Positions 45,369 to 54,536 of a DNA stretch of 64,000 nucleotides are shown one piece after another. The stretch covers positions 1,116,001-1,180,000 of the forward strand of contig NZ_CP141184.1 in NCBI RefSeq assembly GCF_035609205.1, read 5' to 3'. The translations under genes were made by a program, and so were the position numbers. The stretch's first letter is position 1, and each line of letters begins with the position of its first letter. Below the pieces are notes generated by a model, which worked only from the letters and a program-made list of their open reading frames with translations, was not told the origin of the DNA and searched no databases. The DNA is from Hymenobacter sp. GOD-10R (GTDB taxonomy: Bacteria; Bacteroidota; Bacteroidia; Cytophagales; Hymenobacteraceae).

Positions 45369-47072
45369 ATGATGCTGAACACCAGCTACTTTCTGCGGCA
45401 GCCACTCGTGCTGTTGTATCTCGTTCTTTTTGTTTCTTTTCAAGGCCAAGCTCAATCCGCAACCCGCTCTGCGCCTACTCGCATTGAGGTGAACTTACAA
45501 CAGCCCCTAGGGCCGATGAAGCCAATTTGGGCGTGGTTTGGCTATGATGAGCCGAACTACACCTACATGAAGGACGGGCGCAAGCTGCTCACTGAAATCA
45601 GCCAGCTCAGCCCCGTGCCGGTATATGTGCGGGCGCACAACCTGCTGACGACCGGTAACGGCGAGGCCGCCATGAAATGGGGCTCTACCAACGTGTACAC
45701 CGAAGATGCGCAAGGCCGGCCGGTCTACAGTTGGGCGCTGGTTGACAGCATCTTCGATACGTACGTGAAGCGCGGCATGAAGCCGCTAGCGCAGATCGGG
45801 TTTATGCCCGAAGCCATGTCGACACACCCGGAGCCTTACCGACACTACTGGCAGCCCGGCCAACCTTACCAGAACATCATCACGGGGTGGGCTTATCCGC
45901 CGAAAGACTACCAGAAATGGGGCGAGCTAGCCTACCAGTGGGTGCGCCACTGTGTGCAGCGCTACGGCCAGAAGGAAGTGGAAAGCTGGTACTGGGAAGT
46001 ATGGAACGAGCCTGATGGTTTTTATTGGAAAGGCTCGCAAGCCGACTTCTTCAAGCTCTTCGATTACGCCGCTGATGGTGTAAAAAGGGCACTGCCCACT
46101 GCTCGCATCGGCGGACCCAACGTAACCGGTGGCGCCCAGAAATACCTAGATGCCTTCCTCAAACACTGCACCGAGGAAACCAACTACGCGACCGGTAAAG
46201 TAGGGACGCCCCTGGATGCCATCCTGTTTCACGCTAAAGGTGCACCAAAGCTCGTCAATGGCGTAGTCGTGATGGATGTGCGCCAGCAGTTGCGCAACAT
46301 CGATGGGCACTTGAAGATTATTGCCAAATATCCGCAGTTGAAGAACTTACCCATCATCCTAGGCGAGTCGGACCCGGAAGGCTGCGCAGCATGCGGCATG
46401 AAGACCAACCCGGAAAATGCGTACCGCAACGGCACGATGTACTCGAGCTACACGGCTGCTTCGTTGGCTCGCGAATATGCCCTGATGGATGCGTACCAAG
46501 CTAACCTGATTGGCTCGACGAACTGGTCTTTTGAGTTTGAGAATCAGCCCTGGTTTGCGGGCTTTCGGGACCTAGCTACCAATGGCGTCGATAAACCAGT
46601 GCTAAATGTGTTTCGCATGTTTGGCATGATGAAAGGCAACCGCGTAGCCGTGCAAAGCCCGCGCATGTATCCCTTACAAACCGTGCTCGACTCTAGCGTG
46701 CGTGCTCGCCCCGACCTAGGTGCCCTCGCAGCGAAAGATCAGCGCACCGCCACCGTGATGGTGTGGAACTATCACGATGCCAACCAAACCAGCCCCGCCG
46801 AACCGGTGCAAATCTATTTGCAGGGCCTGCCTACTGGCGCCGTCACGGTGACGCATTACCGGATTGATGATGAGCACAGCAATTCATACGAAGCCTGGAA
46901 GAAGATGGGCTCACCGGCCCAGCCCACTGCCGCGCAGATTGCGACACTCGAAAAAGCAGGTCAGCTTCAGCTATTGGCTAAGCCTACCAAGCAGCAAGTA
47001 AAAGCTGGTTCTTTAGCGCTAAGCATGACGCTGCCGCGGCAAGGCGTATCGCTGCTGAAAGTAGACTGGTAA
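45369..47072 (+). CDS. Glycoside hydrolase family 39-like enzyme (beta-xylosidase/glycosidase)
   Basis: A 567-residue protein with a signal peptide (MMLNTSYFLRQPLVLLYLVLF, cleavage near GQAQ). The (beta/alpha)8 catalytic domain carries the acid/base Glu in WYWEVWNEPDGFYW and the probable nucleophile Glu in LPIILGESDPEG, as in clan GH-A family 39. A C-terminal beta-sandwich (TVMVWNYHD, VTVTHYRIDDEHSNSY, LSMTLPRQGVSLLKVDW) also fits GH39. Two Met codons in tandem begin the gene. The substrate is uncertain, xylan or a uronate-containing glycan. The kdu genes and SusCD nearby suggest a shared polysaccharide. Confidence 0.85.
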   Translation: MMLNTSYFLRQPLVLLYLVLFVSFQGQAQSATRSAPTRIEVNLQQPLGPMKPIWAWFGYDEPNYTYMKDGRKLLTEISQLSPVPVYVRAHNLLTTGNGEAAMKWGSTNVYTEDAQGRPVYSWALVDSIFDTYVKRGMKPLAQIGFMPEAMSTHPEPYRHYWQPGQPYQNIITGWAYPPKDYQKWGELAYQWVRHCVQRYGQKEVESWYWEVWNEPDGFYWKGSQADFFKLFDYAADGVKRALPTARIGGPNVTGGAQKYLDAFLKHCTEETNYATGKVGTPLDAILFHAKGAPKLVNGVVVMDVRQQLRNIDGHLKIIAKYPQLKNLPIILGESDPEGCAACGMKTNPENAYRNGTMYSSYTAASLAREYALMDAYQANLIGSTNWSFEFENQPWFAGFRDLATNGVDKPVLNVFRMFGMMKGNRVAVQSPRMYPLQTVLDSSVRARPDLGALAAKDQRTATVMVWNYHDANQTSPAEPVQIYLQGLPTGAVTVTHYRIDDEHSNSYEAWKKMGSPAQPTAAQIATLEKAGQLQLLAKPTKQQVKAGSLALSMTLPRQGVSLLKVDW

Positions 47073-47073
47073 A

Positions 47074-47188
47074 AACGACTGTAGCGCGAAGCTCCTGCTT
47101 CGCGCCTCGTTGAACGACTCGCCTAGTGCTGTGCCAGGAGTATATCGTTCGACGAGGCGTGAAACGGGAGTTTCGCGCTACAGTCGTT
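47074..47188. repeat. REPIN-like element: two GTAG-headed REP palindromes in inverted orientation
   Basis: Left arm 47074-47117 and right arm 47145-47188 are inverted copies, identical at 39 of 44 positions, and four of the five differences would still pair as G-U in RNA. Each arm holds its own hairpin (GCGCGAAGC/GCTTCGCGC on the left; GCGTGAAAC/GTTTCGCGC on the right) directly after a GTAG tetranucleotide. That is the form of a REP doublet. It lies between the converging GH39 and kduI genes, where it may also end transcription. Confidence 0.75.
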
Positions 47189-47200
47189 CTTGCAAAAGAC

Positions 47201-48031
47201 CTAGCTTAGGTCGTAGATACCTACAGGGTCCATGTCGGTGTACTCCAGGTTTTCGCCGGCCATGCCCCAGATGAAAGCATAGTTACTTGTGCCGCAACCC
47301 GTATGAATTGACCACGGCGGCGACAGAATAGCCTGCTCGTTGCTGATCCACAGTGGGCGCGTCTCTTGTGGCTGGCCCATCATGTGTAGCACGCGCTGAT
47401 TTTCGGGCAGGTTGAAGTACAGATATGCCTCCATGCGGCGGTCGTGCACGTGGCTCGGCATGGTGTTCCACACGCTGCCAGGCTTCAACTGGGTGAGGCC
47501 CATCACAAGCTGGCAGCTTGGGATGCCCTCGTTGTAGATGTACTTGTAGATGGTGCGCTGGTTGGCAGTTTCCAACGTGCCCATCTCCACGGGTGTTGCC
47601 TCAGCTTGCGTACGGCGGGTGGTTGGGTATTCCTTATGCGCCGGGGCTGATAACAGGTAGTATTTCGCCGGATTAGCTGCATCAACGCTGCTGAATTGCA
47701 CCTCGCGGCTGCCTTTGCCGATGTAAAGACAGTCTTGGGTACCTAGGTCGTAGGTCTGGCCATCAACGGTTATTTGCCCGGCGCCGCCAATGTTCAAGGC
47801 ACCTAGCTCCCGGCGCTCCAGAAAGAAGTTAGCCCGCAGCTCGGCAGGGCAAGGGAGCGTTACTGGCTCCGCAAGGGGAGCCGCTCCACCTACCATCATG
47901 CGGTCGTAGTGTGTATAAACGAAGTGAATGTCACCAGGTACAAACATCGTTTCAATCAGAAAGTGGCTGCGTAGCTCAGCTGTGTTCATGGCCGCGGTTT
48001 CGCGCGGGCTACAGGCATAGTATTGAATCAT
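47201..48031 (-). CDS. kduI: 5-dehydro-4-deoxy-D-glucuronate isomerase
   Basis: A 276-residue cupin: FLIETMFVPGDIHFVYTHYDRMMVGG, CLYIGKGSREVQF, the metal site TMPSHVHDRRMEAYLYFNLP (two His and a Glu) and a further His in WSIHTGCGT. All mark KduI. It isomerises 5-dehydro-4-deoxyglucuronate, made from unsaturated uronates by pectin or glycosaminoglycan lyases, to the substrate of KduD. kduD lies 99 bases upstream on the same strand, so the pair is an operon. No promoter match was seen. Confidence 0.95.
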   Translation of the reverse strand: MIQYYACSPRETAAMNTAELRSHFLIETMFVPGDIHFVYTHYDRMMVGGAAPLAEPVTLPCPAELRANFFLERRELGALNIGGAGQITVDGQTYDLGTQDCLYIGKGSREVQFSSVDAANPAKYYLLSAPAHKEYPTTRRTQAEATPVEMGTLETANQRTIYKYIYNEGIPSCQLVMGLTQLKPGSVWNTMPSHVHDRRMEAYLYFNLPENQRVLHMMGQPQETRPLWISNEQAILSPPWSIHTGCGTSNYAFIWGMAGENLEYTDMDPVGIYDLS

Positions 48032-48130
48032 AAAGCGAAGTGTTGATTGTTAAGTGTTGACGGTTGAGCGTTGAATGGCTTTGCTTATGTCTGAACGGTT
48101 TAGCCTTCAATACCTACTTCTCAGCCTTTC

Positions 48131-48901
48131 TTAGCGACCCATCCAGCCGCCGTCGACAGTCAGGATGGTACCGTGTACGTAGTCGCCGGCTTTAGAAGCT
48201 AGGAAAACCGTGGGTCCTTTGAAGTCGTCGGGGGTGCCCCAGCGTCCGGCGGGAATGCGACCTAGGATGCTCTGGCTGCGGTCGGGGTCGTTGCGCAGGG
48301 CTGTGGTATTGTCGGTGGCTATGTAGCCGGGAGCAATACCATTTACATTCACCCCCTTGCCAGCCCACTCGTTGGCCAACGCTTTCACCAAGCTACCAAT
48401 AGCGCCTTTGCTGGCGGCATAGCCCGGCACCGTGATACCACCCTGGAAGGTGAGCAGTGAGGCTGTAAAGATGATTTTGCCCGAGCCTTGCGCGAGCATC
48501 TGCCCACCAATGGCGCGGGCTAAGCGGAAAGGCGCGTCGAGGTTGATGGTGAGCACCTCATCCCAGTCGGCGTCGGAGTGCTCGGCAGCGGGTGCTCGAC
48601 GGATGGTGCCGGCGTTATTGATAAGAATATCGATGCGCGGGAAATCCTGCTGTACCTTCTGAATAAACGCGTCGACTTGGTCGCGCTTGCTGAAGTCGGC
48701 TTGGTACGCGGTGAAGGAACGACCTAGGGCTTGCACGGCCTGCTCGGTTTCGCTGCCCTCGAGGGCAAGAGAAGCTGACACCCCAATGATGTCGGCGCCG
48801 GCTTCGGCGAGGCCCAGGGCCATGCCTTGCCCAATGCCTTTGTTGCAGCCTGTGACTAGCGCAATTTTACCGGTCAGGTCGAAAAGGGAAGATGTATCCA
48901 T
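48131..48901 (-). CDS. kduD: 2-dehydro-3-deoxy-D-gluconate 5-dehydrogenase
   Basis: A 256-residue classical SDR: TGCNKGIGQGMALGL (nucleotide loop), ILINNAGTIRR, catalytic Ser and Tyr-Lys in SLLTFQ and YAASKGAIG, and NGIAPGYIATDNT. The N-terminal LFDLTGKIALVTGC and the C-terminal HGTILTVDGGWMGR are as in KduD. It reduces the 2,5-diketo product of KduI to 2-keto-3-deoxygluconate, which then enters the Entner-Doudoroff route. Adjacent kduI confirms the assignment. It is divergent from susC. Confidence 0.93.
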   Translation of the reverse strand: MDTSSLFDLTGKIALVTGCNKGIGQGMALGLAEAGADIIGVSASLALEGSETEQAVQALGRSFTAYQADFSKRDQVDAFIQKVQQDFPRIDILINNAGTIRRAPAAEHSDADWDEVLTINLDAPFRLARAIGGQMLAQGSGKIIFTASLLTFQGGITVPGYAASKGAIGSLVKALANEWAGKGVNVNGIAPGYIATDNTTALRNDPDRSQSILGRIPAGRWGTPDDFKGPTVFLASKAGDYVHGTILTVDGGWMGR

Positions 48902-49324
48902 AAGGTCCGTTTGGTTTAACGGGCGTTAAGGTAAGAAGCGCAGGCTTTTCTTGCTTGTTAGACCGGTATTTTACGCCTAGCTCGTTTTCGTAATAAAAAG
49001 TGTCTCGGCTGTCCGCATAGGTTTGCGCTGCTAGATAAACTAACTGTGATTTATCTGTAAGTTGCTAGTAGTCAAAAAATGGTTGATTTTAACCTTAGAT
49101 TAATTTACCCCGCCTTTTGACTAAAAGTACCCTGTTCTTTCTAATAAGCTCCCTATACTTTTGATCCACTCAAACGATTGCAGGCGCATTAGCGAAATGC
49201 TTATCGAGATATTGCCAGTTGATAAGTGAGGTCGCTGAGTGGAGTTTGCTACGGAGGAAGAGTACACACCTGTTTCCCTATTTCCCACCTGTCCGGTGAA
49301 ATGCCGGCGTTAATTTCTCTACCT
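48902..49324. other. Divergent promoter region between kduD and susC
   Basis: No gene is supported. TACTTTTG at 49156-49163 is an exact -7 word facing susC. TGTT at 49133-49136 stands at the right distance for a -33 element but matches poorly. If the box is used, the transcript has a leader of about 150 bases before susC, which is common for susC-like genes in this phylum. No operator could be recognised. Confidence 0.5.
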
Positions 49325-52300
49325 ATGAGGGTAAAAACCTTACTCTTGTGCGGGGCACTTGTGCCTCTGCAAGCCTCCTTCTCTGTGGCCGCCTATGCGG
49401 CGAGAGTAGAAGGCGATAACAAAGTTGTCGCTGGCTCCGACACGTTCGTAAACCTAGCCGCTGGCACGATTACCGGCACTGTGCTCGATGAAAAAGGGGA
49501 CGGCATGCCTGGCGCCACGGTTGTGCTGAAAGGAAGTACTCAAGGTACCACGACCGACGCCAACGGGCGCTTCACCCTAACCATTCCGGCGGATATGCCC
49601 ACGCCCACACTGGTCATTTCCTCTATCGGCTATGTGAAGCAGGAAATCCCCGTTGGCACCCAGACCACTTTCTCCATCAAGCTAGCCCAGAACACGCAAG
49701 ACCTGAACGAAGTCGTGGTGGTGGGCTATGGCACCCAAAAGCGTTCCGACGTAACGGGCTCGGTAGCCTCGGTGCCGCAAGACCGCTTGGAACGCATTCC
49801 GGTTTCGAACATAGCCCAAGCCTTGCAAGGAGCCGTTGCGGGCGTTAACATCACGGCTGCGTCGAGTGTGCCGGGTAGCCAGCCTAGCATCCAGGTGCGG
49901 GGCGTGCGCTCCATCACGGCCGGTACCAATCCTTACTTGGTGGTAGATGGCGTGCCATTTCCGGGCAACTTGAACGACATCAACCCCAACGACATTGCCT
50001 CCATCGACATTCTGAAGGATGCCTCTTCGACAGCCATCTACGGTACGCGAGGCTCCAACGGAGTAATCCTGGTGACTACCAAACGCGGCAAAACTGGCAA
50101 GCCCCAGATTCGCTACAACGGCTACGCAGGCCCCGAAACCATGGTGTACAAGCTGCACCCGCTCGACGGACCGGCTTTCTCAGCCAAATGGCAGGAGTTT
50201 ACCCGGCAGCGCGGCATCAACCTCACGCCCGTGCCTAACATCGGGGAAACGGAAAATTACAATGCAGGTCGTACCACGGACTGGATGGATCTGATCAAGC
50301 AGCAGGGCTCTATTCAAGATCACAATGCTTCTATTTCGGGCGGTACGGAAAACGTGAAGTACTTCGTATCGGGCGACTACTTCAAGCAGAAAGGCATCAT
50401 CAAGGGCTACCAGTTCCAACGGATTAGCCTGCGCTCGAACATCGACGCCACGCTCACAGACTGGCTGCGCGTTGGTACTTCGGCGTTCTACTCAACTTCC
50501 AACGACGACGGGGGCCGCGCCGACTTGAGCCTAGCTCAGGTGCTGAGCCCTTACGGTAACGTGTATAACCCCGACGGCACTTACACGATTTATCCTCAGC
50601 CCCCGGAGCAGCTGGTGAAGAACGCCATGCTAGGGCTGACCACCCAGCGCCAGGACCGCGTAAACCAGCTTACTGGCACGGGGTACGCCGAAGTGGAGCC
50701 GACCTTCCTGGAGGGGCTGAAGTACCGGGTGAATGCTACATACTCGTACCGGCCCGGCCGCTTCGCCAACTACAATGGCCGCCAATTCGGTGACCTGCGT
50801 GGCACGGCCCAGCTCATCAACGATGAGCGCCAGAACTACACGGTGGAGAACCTGCTGTTCTACAACAAGAGTTTCGATAAGCACCACTTCGACCTAACGG
50901 CGCTCTACAGTGCCCAGGAGAACCGGTATTTCACGACCACCGAAACGGCCACCGGGTTTATCAACGACCAAATCGGCTTCAACAGCATCGGCTCGGGCTC
51001 AAACACGCCGACGATCAGCTCCTACAGCGAGCGGCGGACCTTGGTGTCGCAGATGGCGCGCCTCAACTACAATTACGATAGCCGCTACCTGTTCACGGTT
51101 ACGGCCCGGCGCGACGGCTCGTCGGTGTTTGGCGTCGATGCTGACAAGTACGCCATCTTCCCCTCAGTGGCCCTAGGGTGGAACATTGCCAACGAAAATT
51201 TCCTGAAAGACCAGGATCGGGTGAGCGTGCTCAAGCTGCGCTTTTCGTACGGCACGACCGGTAATGAGGGCATCAACCCCTACCAGACCATCACGGGCGA
51301 CGCGCTGCTGCAATACGCTTACGGTGGGGTAGCCTCCACAGGCTTGCGGGCCGACCGCATCGGTAACACGCGGCTGAAGTGGGAACAAACCACTAGCACC
51401 AACTACGCTGTCGACTTCGGCTTCCTGAAAAACCGCATTACGGGTACGGTGGAGTACTACAATGCGAAGACCAAAGATCTGCTGCTGAACCGTCAGATTC
51501 CGATCATTTCGGGCTATAGCACCATTCTGGACAACGTAGGGTCGGTGCAAAACCGAGGCTTGGAACTGAGCTTGACCACGGCTAACGTGCAGGGCTCCAA
51601 CTTCACCTGGGAAACTACGCTGAATGCCTCGGGCAACCGCAACAAGCTGCTAAGCCTAGGCTACACCAGCGCCGACGACATTGGCAACCGTCTCTTCATC
51701 GGCCGTTCGTTGGGCGCTGTGTACGACTACGTGCGGACCGGCGTGTGGCAGCAAGGGGAAGACCCCAGCACCCAGGACCCCGGCTCCAAGCCCGGCGACC
51801 TGAAATTCGCTGACCTCAACGGCGACGGCAAAATCACGACCCTCGACCGCAAATACCTAGGTACTAATTACGCCAAATGGCAGGGTGGTATCACCAACAC
51901 CTTTACCTACAAAGGCTTAAGTCTGCGGGTGTTCATCCAGACGGTGCAAGGTGCGCTGAAGAACAACCCTAACCTGAACTTCCTAGACCTAGGTGGGCGC
52001 CTCAACAGCCCACGGGAAGTAGGCTATTGGACGGCCGATAACAAGAGCCAAGACCGCCCCAGCCTGAGCTACATCAACCCTCGTGGCTATAGCTACCCGA
52101 GCAATAGCAGCTTCACCCGCCTCAAGGACGTAACGCTCAATTACAGCTTCCCCGCCGCCCTGGTTGACAAGCTAAAGCTAGGTACCCTGTCGGTATACGT
52201 GAGCGGACGCAACCTCTACACTTGGACCAAGTGGATTGGCTGGGACCCCGAGCAGACGTACACCATTGGCAACGGCACCGGCAACATCGATAACCCAACG

Positions 52301-52405
52301 AGCCTGCTTAACGCGCCCACCTCGTTTAGTCCAGGCAATGGAGTTAACCCGAACTTTCCCACCGTGCGGTCTTTCGTGTTTGGCCTCAACATCGGCTTGC
52401 GCTAA
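49325..52405 (+). CDS. SusC/RagA-family TonB-linked outer-membrane transporter
   Basis: A 1026-residue protein with signal peptide MRVKTLLLCGALVPLQASFS. A carboxypeptidase-regulatory-like domain at about 45-120 (GTVLDEKGDGMPGATVVLKG) is followed by the TonB box region NEVVVVGYGTQKRSDVTGSV, a plug domain (VRGVRS, PYLVVDGVPF, SIDILKDASSTAIYGTRGSN) and a 22-strand barrel. With SusD it imports oligosaccharides across the outer membrane. The start is uncertain: ATG 49325 gives the best signal peptide; ATG 49301 and GTG 49226 are in frame. It is followed by susD after 29 bases. Confidence 0.95.
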   Translation: MRVKTLLLCGALVPLQASFSVAAYAARVEGDNKVVAGSDTFVNLAAGTITGTVLDEKGDGMPGATVVLKGSTQGTTTDANGRFTLTIPADMPTPTLVISSIGYVKQEIPVGTQTTFSIKLAQNTQDLNEVVVVGYGTQKRSDVTGSVASVPQDRLERIPVSNIAQALQGAVAGVNITAASSVPGSQPSIQVRGVRSITAGTNPYLVVDGVPFPGNLNDINPNDIASIDILKDASSTAIYGTRGSNGVILVTTKRGKTGKPQIRYNGYAGPETMVYKLHPLDGPAFSAKWQEFTRQRGINLTPVPNIGETENYNAGRTTDWMDLIKQQGSIQDHNASISGGTENVKYFVSGDYFKQKGIIKGYQFQRISLRSNIDATLTDWLRVGTSAFYSTSNDDGGRADLSLAQVLSPYGNVYNPDGTYTIYPQPPEQLVKNAMLGLTTQRQDRVNQLTGTGYAEVEPTFLEGLKYRVNATYSYRPGRFANYNGRQFGDLRGTAQLINDERQNYTVENLLFYNKSFDKHHFDLTALYSAQENRYFTTTETATGFINDQIGFNSIGSGSNTPTISSYSERRTLVSQMARLNYNYDSRYLFTVTARRDGSSVFGVDADKYAIFPSVALGWNIANENFLKDQDRVSVLKLRFSYGTTGNEGINPYQTITGDALLQYAYGGVASTGLRADRIGNTRLKWEQTTSTNYAVDFGFLKNRITGTVEYYNAKTKDLLLNRQIPIISGYSTILDNVGSVQNRGLELSLTTANVQGSNFTWETTLNASGNRNKLLSLGYTSADDIGNRLFIGRSLGAVYDYVRTGVWQQGEDPSTQDPGSKPGDLKFADLNGDGKITTLDRKYLGTNYAKWQGGITNTFTYKGLSLRVFIQTVQGALKNNPNLNFLDLGGRLNSPREVGYWTADNKSQDRPSLSYINPRGYSYPSNSSFTRLKDVTLNYSFPAALVDKLKLGTLSVYVSGRNLYTWTKWIGWDPEQTYTIGNGTGNIDNPTSLLNAPTSFSPGNGVNPNFPTVRSFVFGLNIGLR

Positions 52406-52434
52406 TCTTCCCACCCGATTTATCACCTTTACAT

Positions 52435-54012
52435 ATGAAACGTTTTGCGTTAGCATTCACGGCTTTGCTGGGAGCATCCCAGCTGATGAGCTCGTGTAAG
52501 AAAGATTACCTGGAAGAAAATCCCGCCTCGCTCTACACGCCTCAAACAGTACTCGTTGACTCGCTAGGGTTTGAATCCGCCATGGCTGGTTTGCAGTCAG
52601 TGGTACGGGAGCAGTACACGCGTTCCGATGAGCAAGGCCTTCTCGGCATGATGCAGGAGGGCACCGACGTGGCCATTCCGGGCCAGGTGCAGGGCGCCGA
52701 GATACCTTATTATAACTACACATTGCTGAATGCCCAGGACCAAGCGGCCTCGGTGATGTGGAGCTGGGCTTATCGCACCATCAACAACTGCAACCAGATT
52801 ATTGCGGGCGCGGCTACGGCACCTGCTACCCTGCGCCAGGGCTACAAAAACCGCATCAGCGCAGAGGCTAGGTTCTTCCGAGCCTACGCTTATAATTTCT
52901 TGGTTACGCTCTGGGGGGATGTGCCGCTGGTAGATGCGCCCGTGACTTCGCCGCGCACTGACTTCACCCGTACGCCTGTTGCGGATGTCAACGCCTTTAT
53001 CATCAATGACCTGACCACCGCTATTCCAAGCATGTTCAATGCGAGCAAAGCTGTGTCGGGCCGCATCACACAGGGCGCGGCGCAGCAGTTGCTCGGCGAA
53101 GTGTACTTGCGGACCAAGCAGAATGCGCTGGCCGAGCAGGTGCTACAGTCCCTTATCAACAGCAACCAGTACAAGCTGATCACGGCTCGCTATGGCGTGC
53201 GTGCTTCGCTGCCGGGCGACTACTTCTCCGATATGTTTATTATCGGCAACCAGCGCCGCAACCAAGGGAATACGGAGCTTATCTGGGGAGTTGAGCAGCA
53301 ACTTTTGGTGCCTGGTGCTACCACCAATGCGCAGCAGCGTCGCATGTGGGTGCCTGCTTACTATAACATCAAGGGGATGGCGCTAGCCGATTCCCTCGGA
53401 GGACGAGGCCTAGGTCGCTTACGCCTGAGCAACTGGGTCGACTACCGCCTGTATACAGCCCAAGACATGCGCAATTCGAAGTACAACCTGAAGCGGCGCT
53501 TTTACTACAATGACCCAACCCAAACCGCTACGTACGGCAAGCGCGTAACGGGCCTAGCGGGCTCGGATACCATCTACAACATCACGCCCTACACCACCAA
53601 GTGGAACCAGTTTGATCCGAGTGACACCTTTGGTTTTGGCACCATCAAGGACATCACAATGATGCGCCTGGGCGAAACGTACCTGCTGCTGGCCGAAGCT
53701 CAGTTCAACCAGGGTAAGCTAGCTGAAGCCGCCGCGAGCATCAACGTGCTGCGTACCCGCGCCCAAGCACCCCAAGTGACGGCTAGCCAGATAACGCTCA
53801 ATTTTATTCTAGATGAGCGAGCCCGCGAGTTGATTGGGGAGGAGCAGCGCCGCATTACGCTGGTGCGCACCGGTACGCTGGTCGAGCGGACGCTACGATT
53901 GAATGGAGCCTCCGTAACCGGTTTGACCGACAAGAACCTGCTGCTGCCCATTCCGCAGACGTCGATTGACCTGAATAGCAGCGGTGGTTTGACCCAAAAT
54001 CCAGGGTACTAA
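52435..54012 (+). CDS. SusD/RagB-family outer-membrane lipoprotein
   Basis: A 525-residue protein with lipobox LMSSC (Cys about 21), so it is lipid-anchored. SusD/RagB features: DYLEENPASLYTPQTV, YRTINNCNQIIAGA, ISAEARFFRAYAYNFLVTLWGDVPLV, TPVADVNAFIINDL, MMRLGETYLLLAEAQFNQG (TPR helices) and the C-terminal RARELIGEEQRRITLVRTG, LLPIPQTSIDLN. It caps the SusC barrel and binds glycan. The pair forms the importer of a small polysaccharide-utilisation locus with the kdu genes and perhaps the GH39 enzyme. Confidence 0.95.
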   Translation: MKRFALAFTALLGASQLMSSCKKDYLEENPASLYTPQTVLVDSLGFESAMAGLQSVVREQYTRSDEQGLLGMMQEGTDVAIPGQVQGAEIPYYNYTLLNAQDQAASVMWSWAYRTINNCNQIIAGAATAPATLRQGYKNRISAEARFFRAYAYNFLVTLWGDVPLVDAPVTSPRTDFTRTPVADVNAFIINDLTTAIPSMFNASKAVSGRITQGAAQQLLGEVYLRTKQNALAEQVLQSLINSNQYKLITARYGVRASLPGDYFSDMFIIGNQRRNQGNTELIWGVEQQLLVPGATTNAQQRRMWVPAYYNIKGMALADSLGGRGLGRLRLSNWVDYRLYTAQDMRNSKYNLKRRFYYNDPTQTATYGKRVTGLAGSDTIYNITPYTTKWNQFDPSDTFGFGTIKDITMMRLGETYLLLAEAQFNQGKLAEAAASINVLRTRAQAPQVTASQITLNFILDERARELIGEEQRRITLVRTGTLVERTLRLNGASVTGLTDKNLLLPIPQTSIDLNSSGGLTQNPGY

Positions 54013-54060
54013 CCTTGTTTCGCAAAGCTCCTAACTAGCAGCATGCTGGTAGCCTAGGCA

Positions 54061-54104
54061 CAAAACAAAGCCCCGAACCTAGCTAGGTCCGGGGCTTTGT
54101 TTTG
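54061..54104. terminator. Bidirectional terminator of susCD
   Basis: CAAAACAAAGCCCCG (54061-54075) pairs with CGGGGCTTTGTTTTG (54090-54104). The inner ACCTAGCTAGGT is itself palindromic, leaving one A-C mismatch. Both strands end in T-rich tracts, so it serves susD (stop 54012) and the leftward gene stopping at 54121. Confidence 0.9.
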
Positions 54105-54120
54105 TATGAAATCACTTTAG

Positions 54121-54525
54121 CTAGTTGGCGGTGAGCCATACAGTGGCCTCGTCAACGGAAGTGAAATAAGCATACGTAAGGGGCTGCATTAAACTGCCGC
54201 CTACTGTGCGCGCCGCCAAACGGCTCAGCGGCTTTTCTGCTTCGACGATGGCGCAGCGAGCGTAATTCACCTCTGCAATAGCCTGTGGTACCCAAGTTTC
54301 TACCAACCATTGCTGCACGTCCTGCGGCATGGGCGGGCGTTGGTTGTGGGTTGTCATCAGGCTAGATGCTTCGAAGTATTTCATGGCTCGAAGCAAGTGC
54401 TCATAAATGGCTCGTAGCTCTTGACTAGAGACAACAGTAGGTTGCCAATCGAGCTGCACATATCCCGCCGGATGGTAAGAAATGCTGGCGGCTGCATTGT
54501 GAAAGTAACGAGTAGGAGCTAGCAT
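54121..54525 (-). CDS. SpoIIAA-like (STAS-fold) hypothetical protein
   Basis: A 134-residue cytoplasmic protein with no signal peptide. GYVQLDWQPTVVSSQELRAIYEHLL near the front, MPQDVQQWLVETWVPQAIAEVNYARCAIVEAE in the middle (read in two parts) and YAYFTSVDEATVWL at the end fit the short SpoIIAA-like/STAS fold seen widely in Hymenobacter-type genomes. The role is unknown. It lies 11 bases downstream of the acetyltransferase gene, so the two probably share a transcript. Confidence 0.6.
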   Translation of the reverse strand: MLAPTRYFHNAAASISYHPAGYVQLDWQPTVVSSQELRAIYEHLLRAMKYFEASSLMTTHNQRPPMPQDVQQWLVETWVPQAIAEVNYARCAIVEAEKPLSRLAARTVGGSLMQPLTYAYFTSVDEATVWLTAN

Positions 54526-54536
54526 ACCACAAGTAG

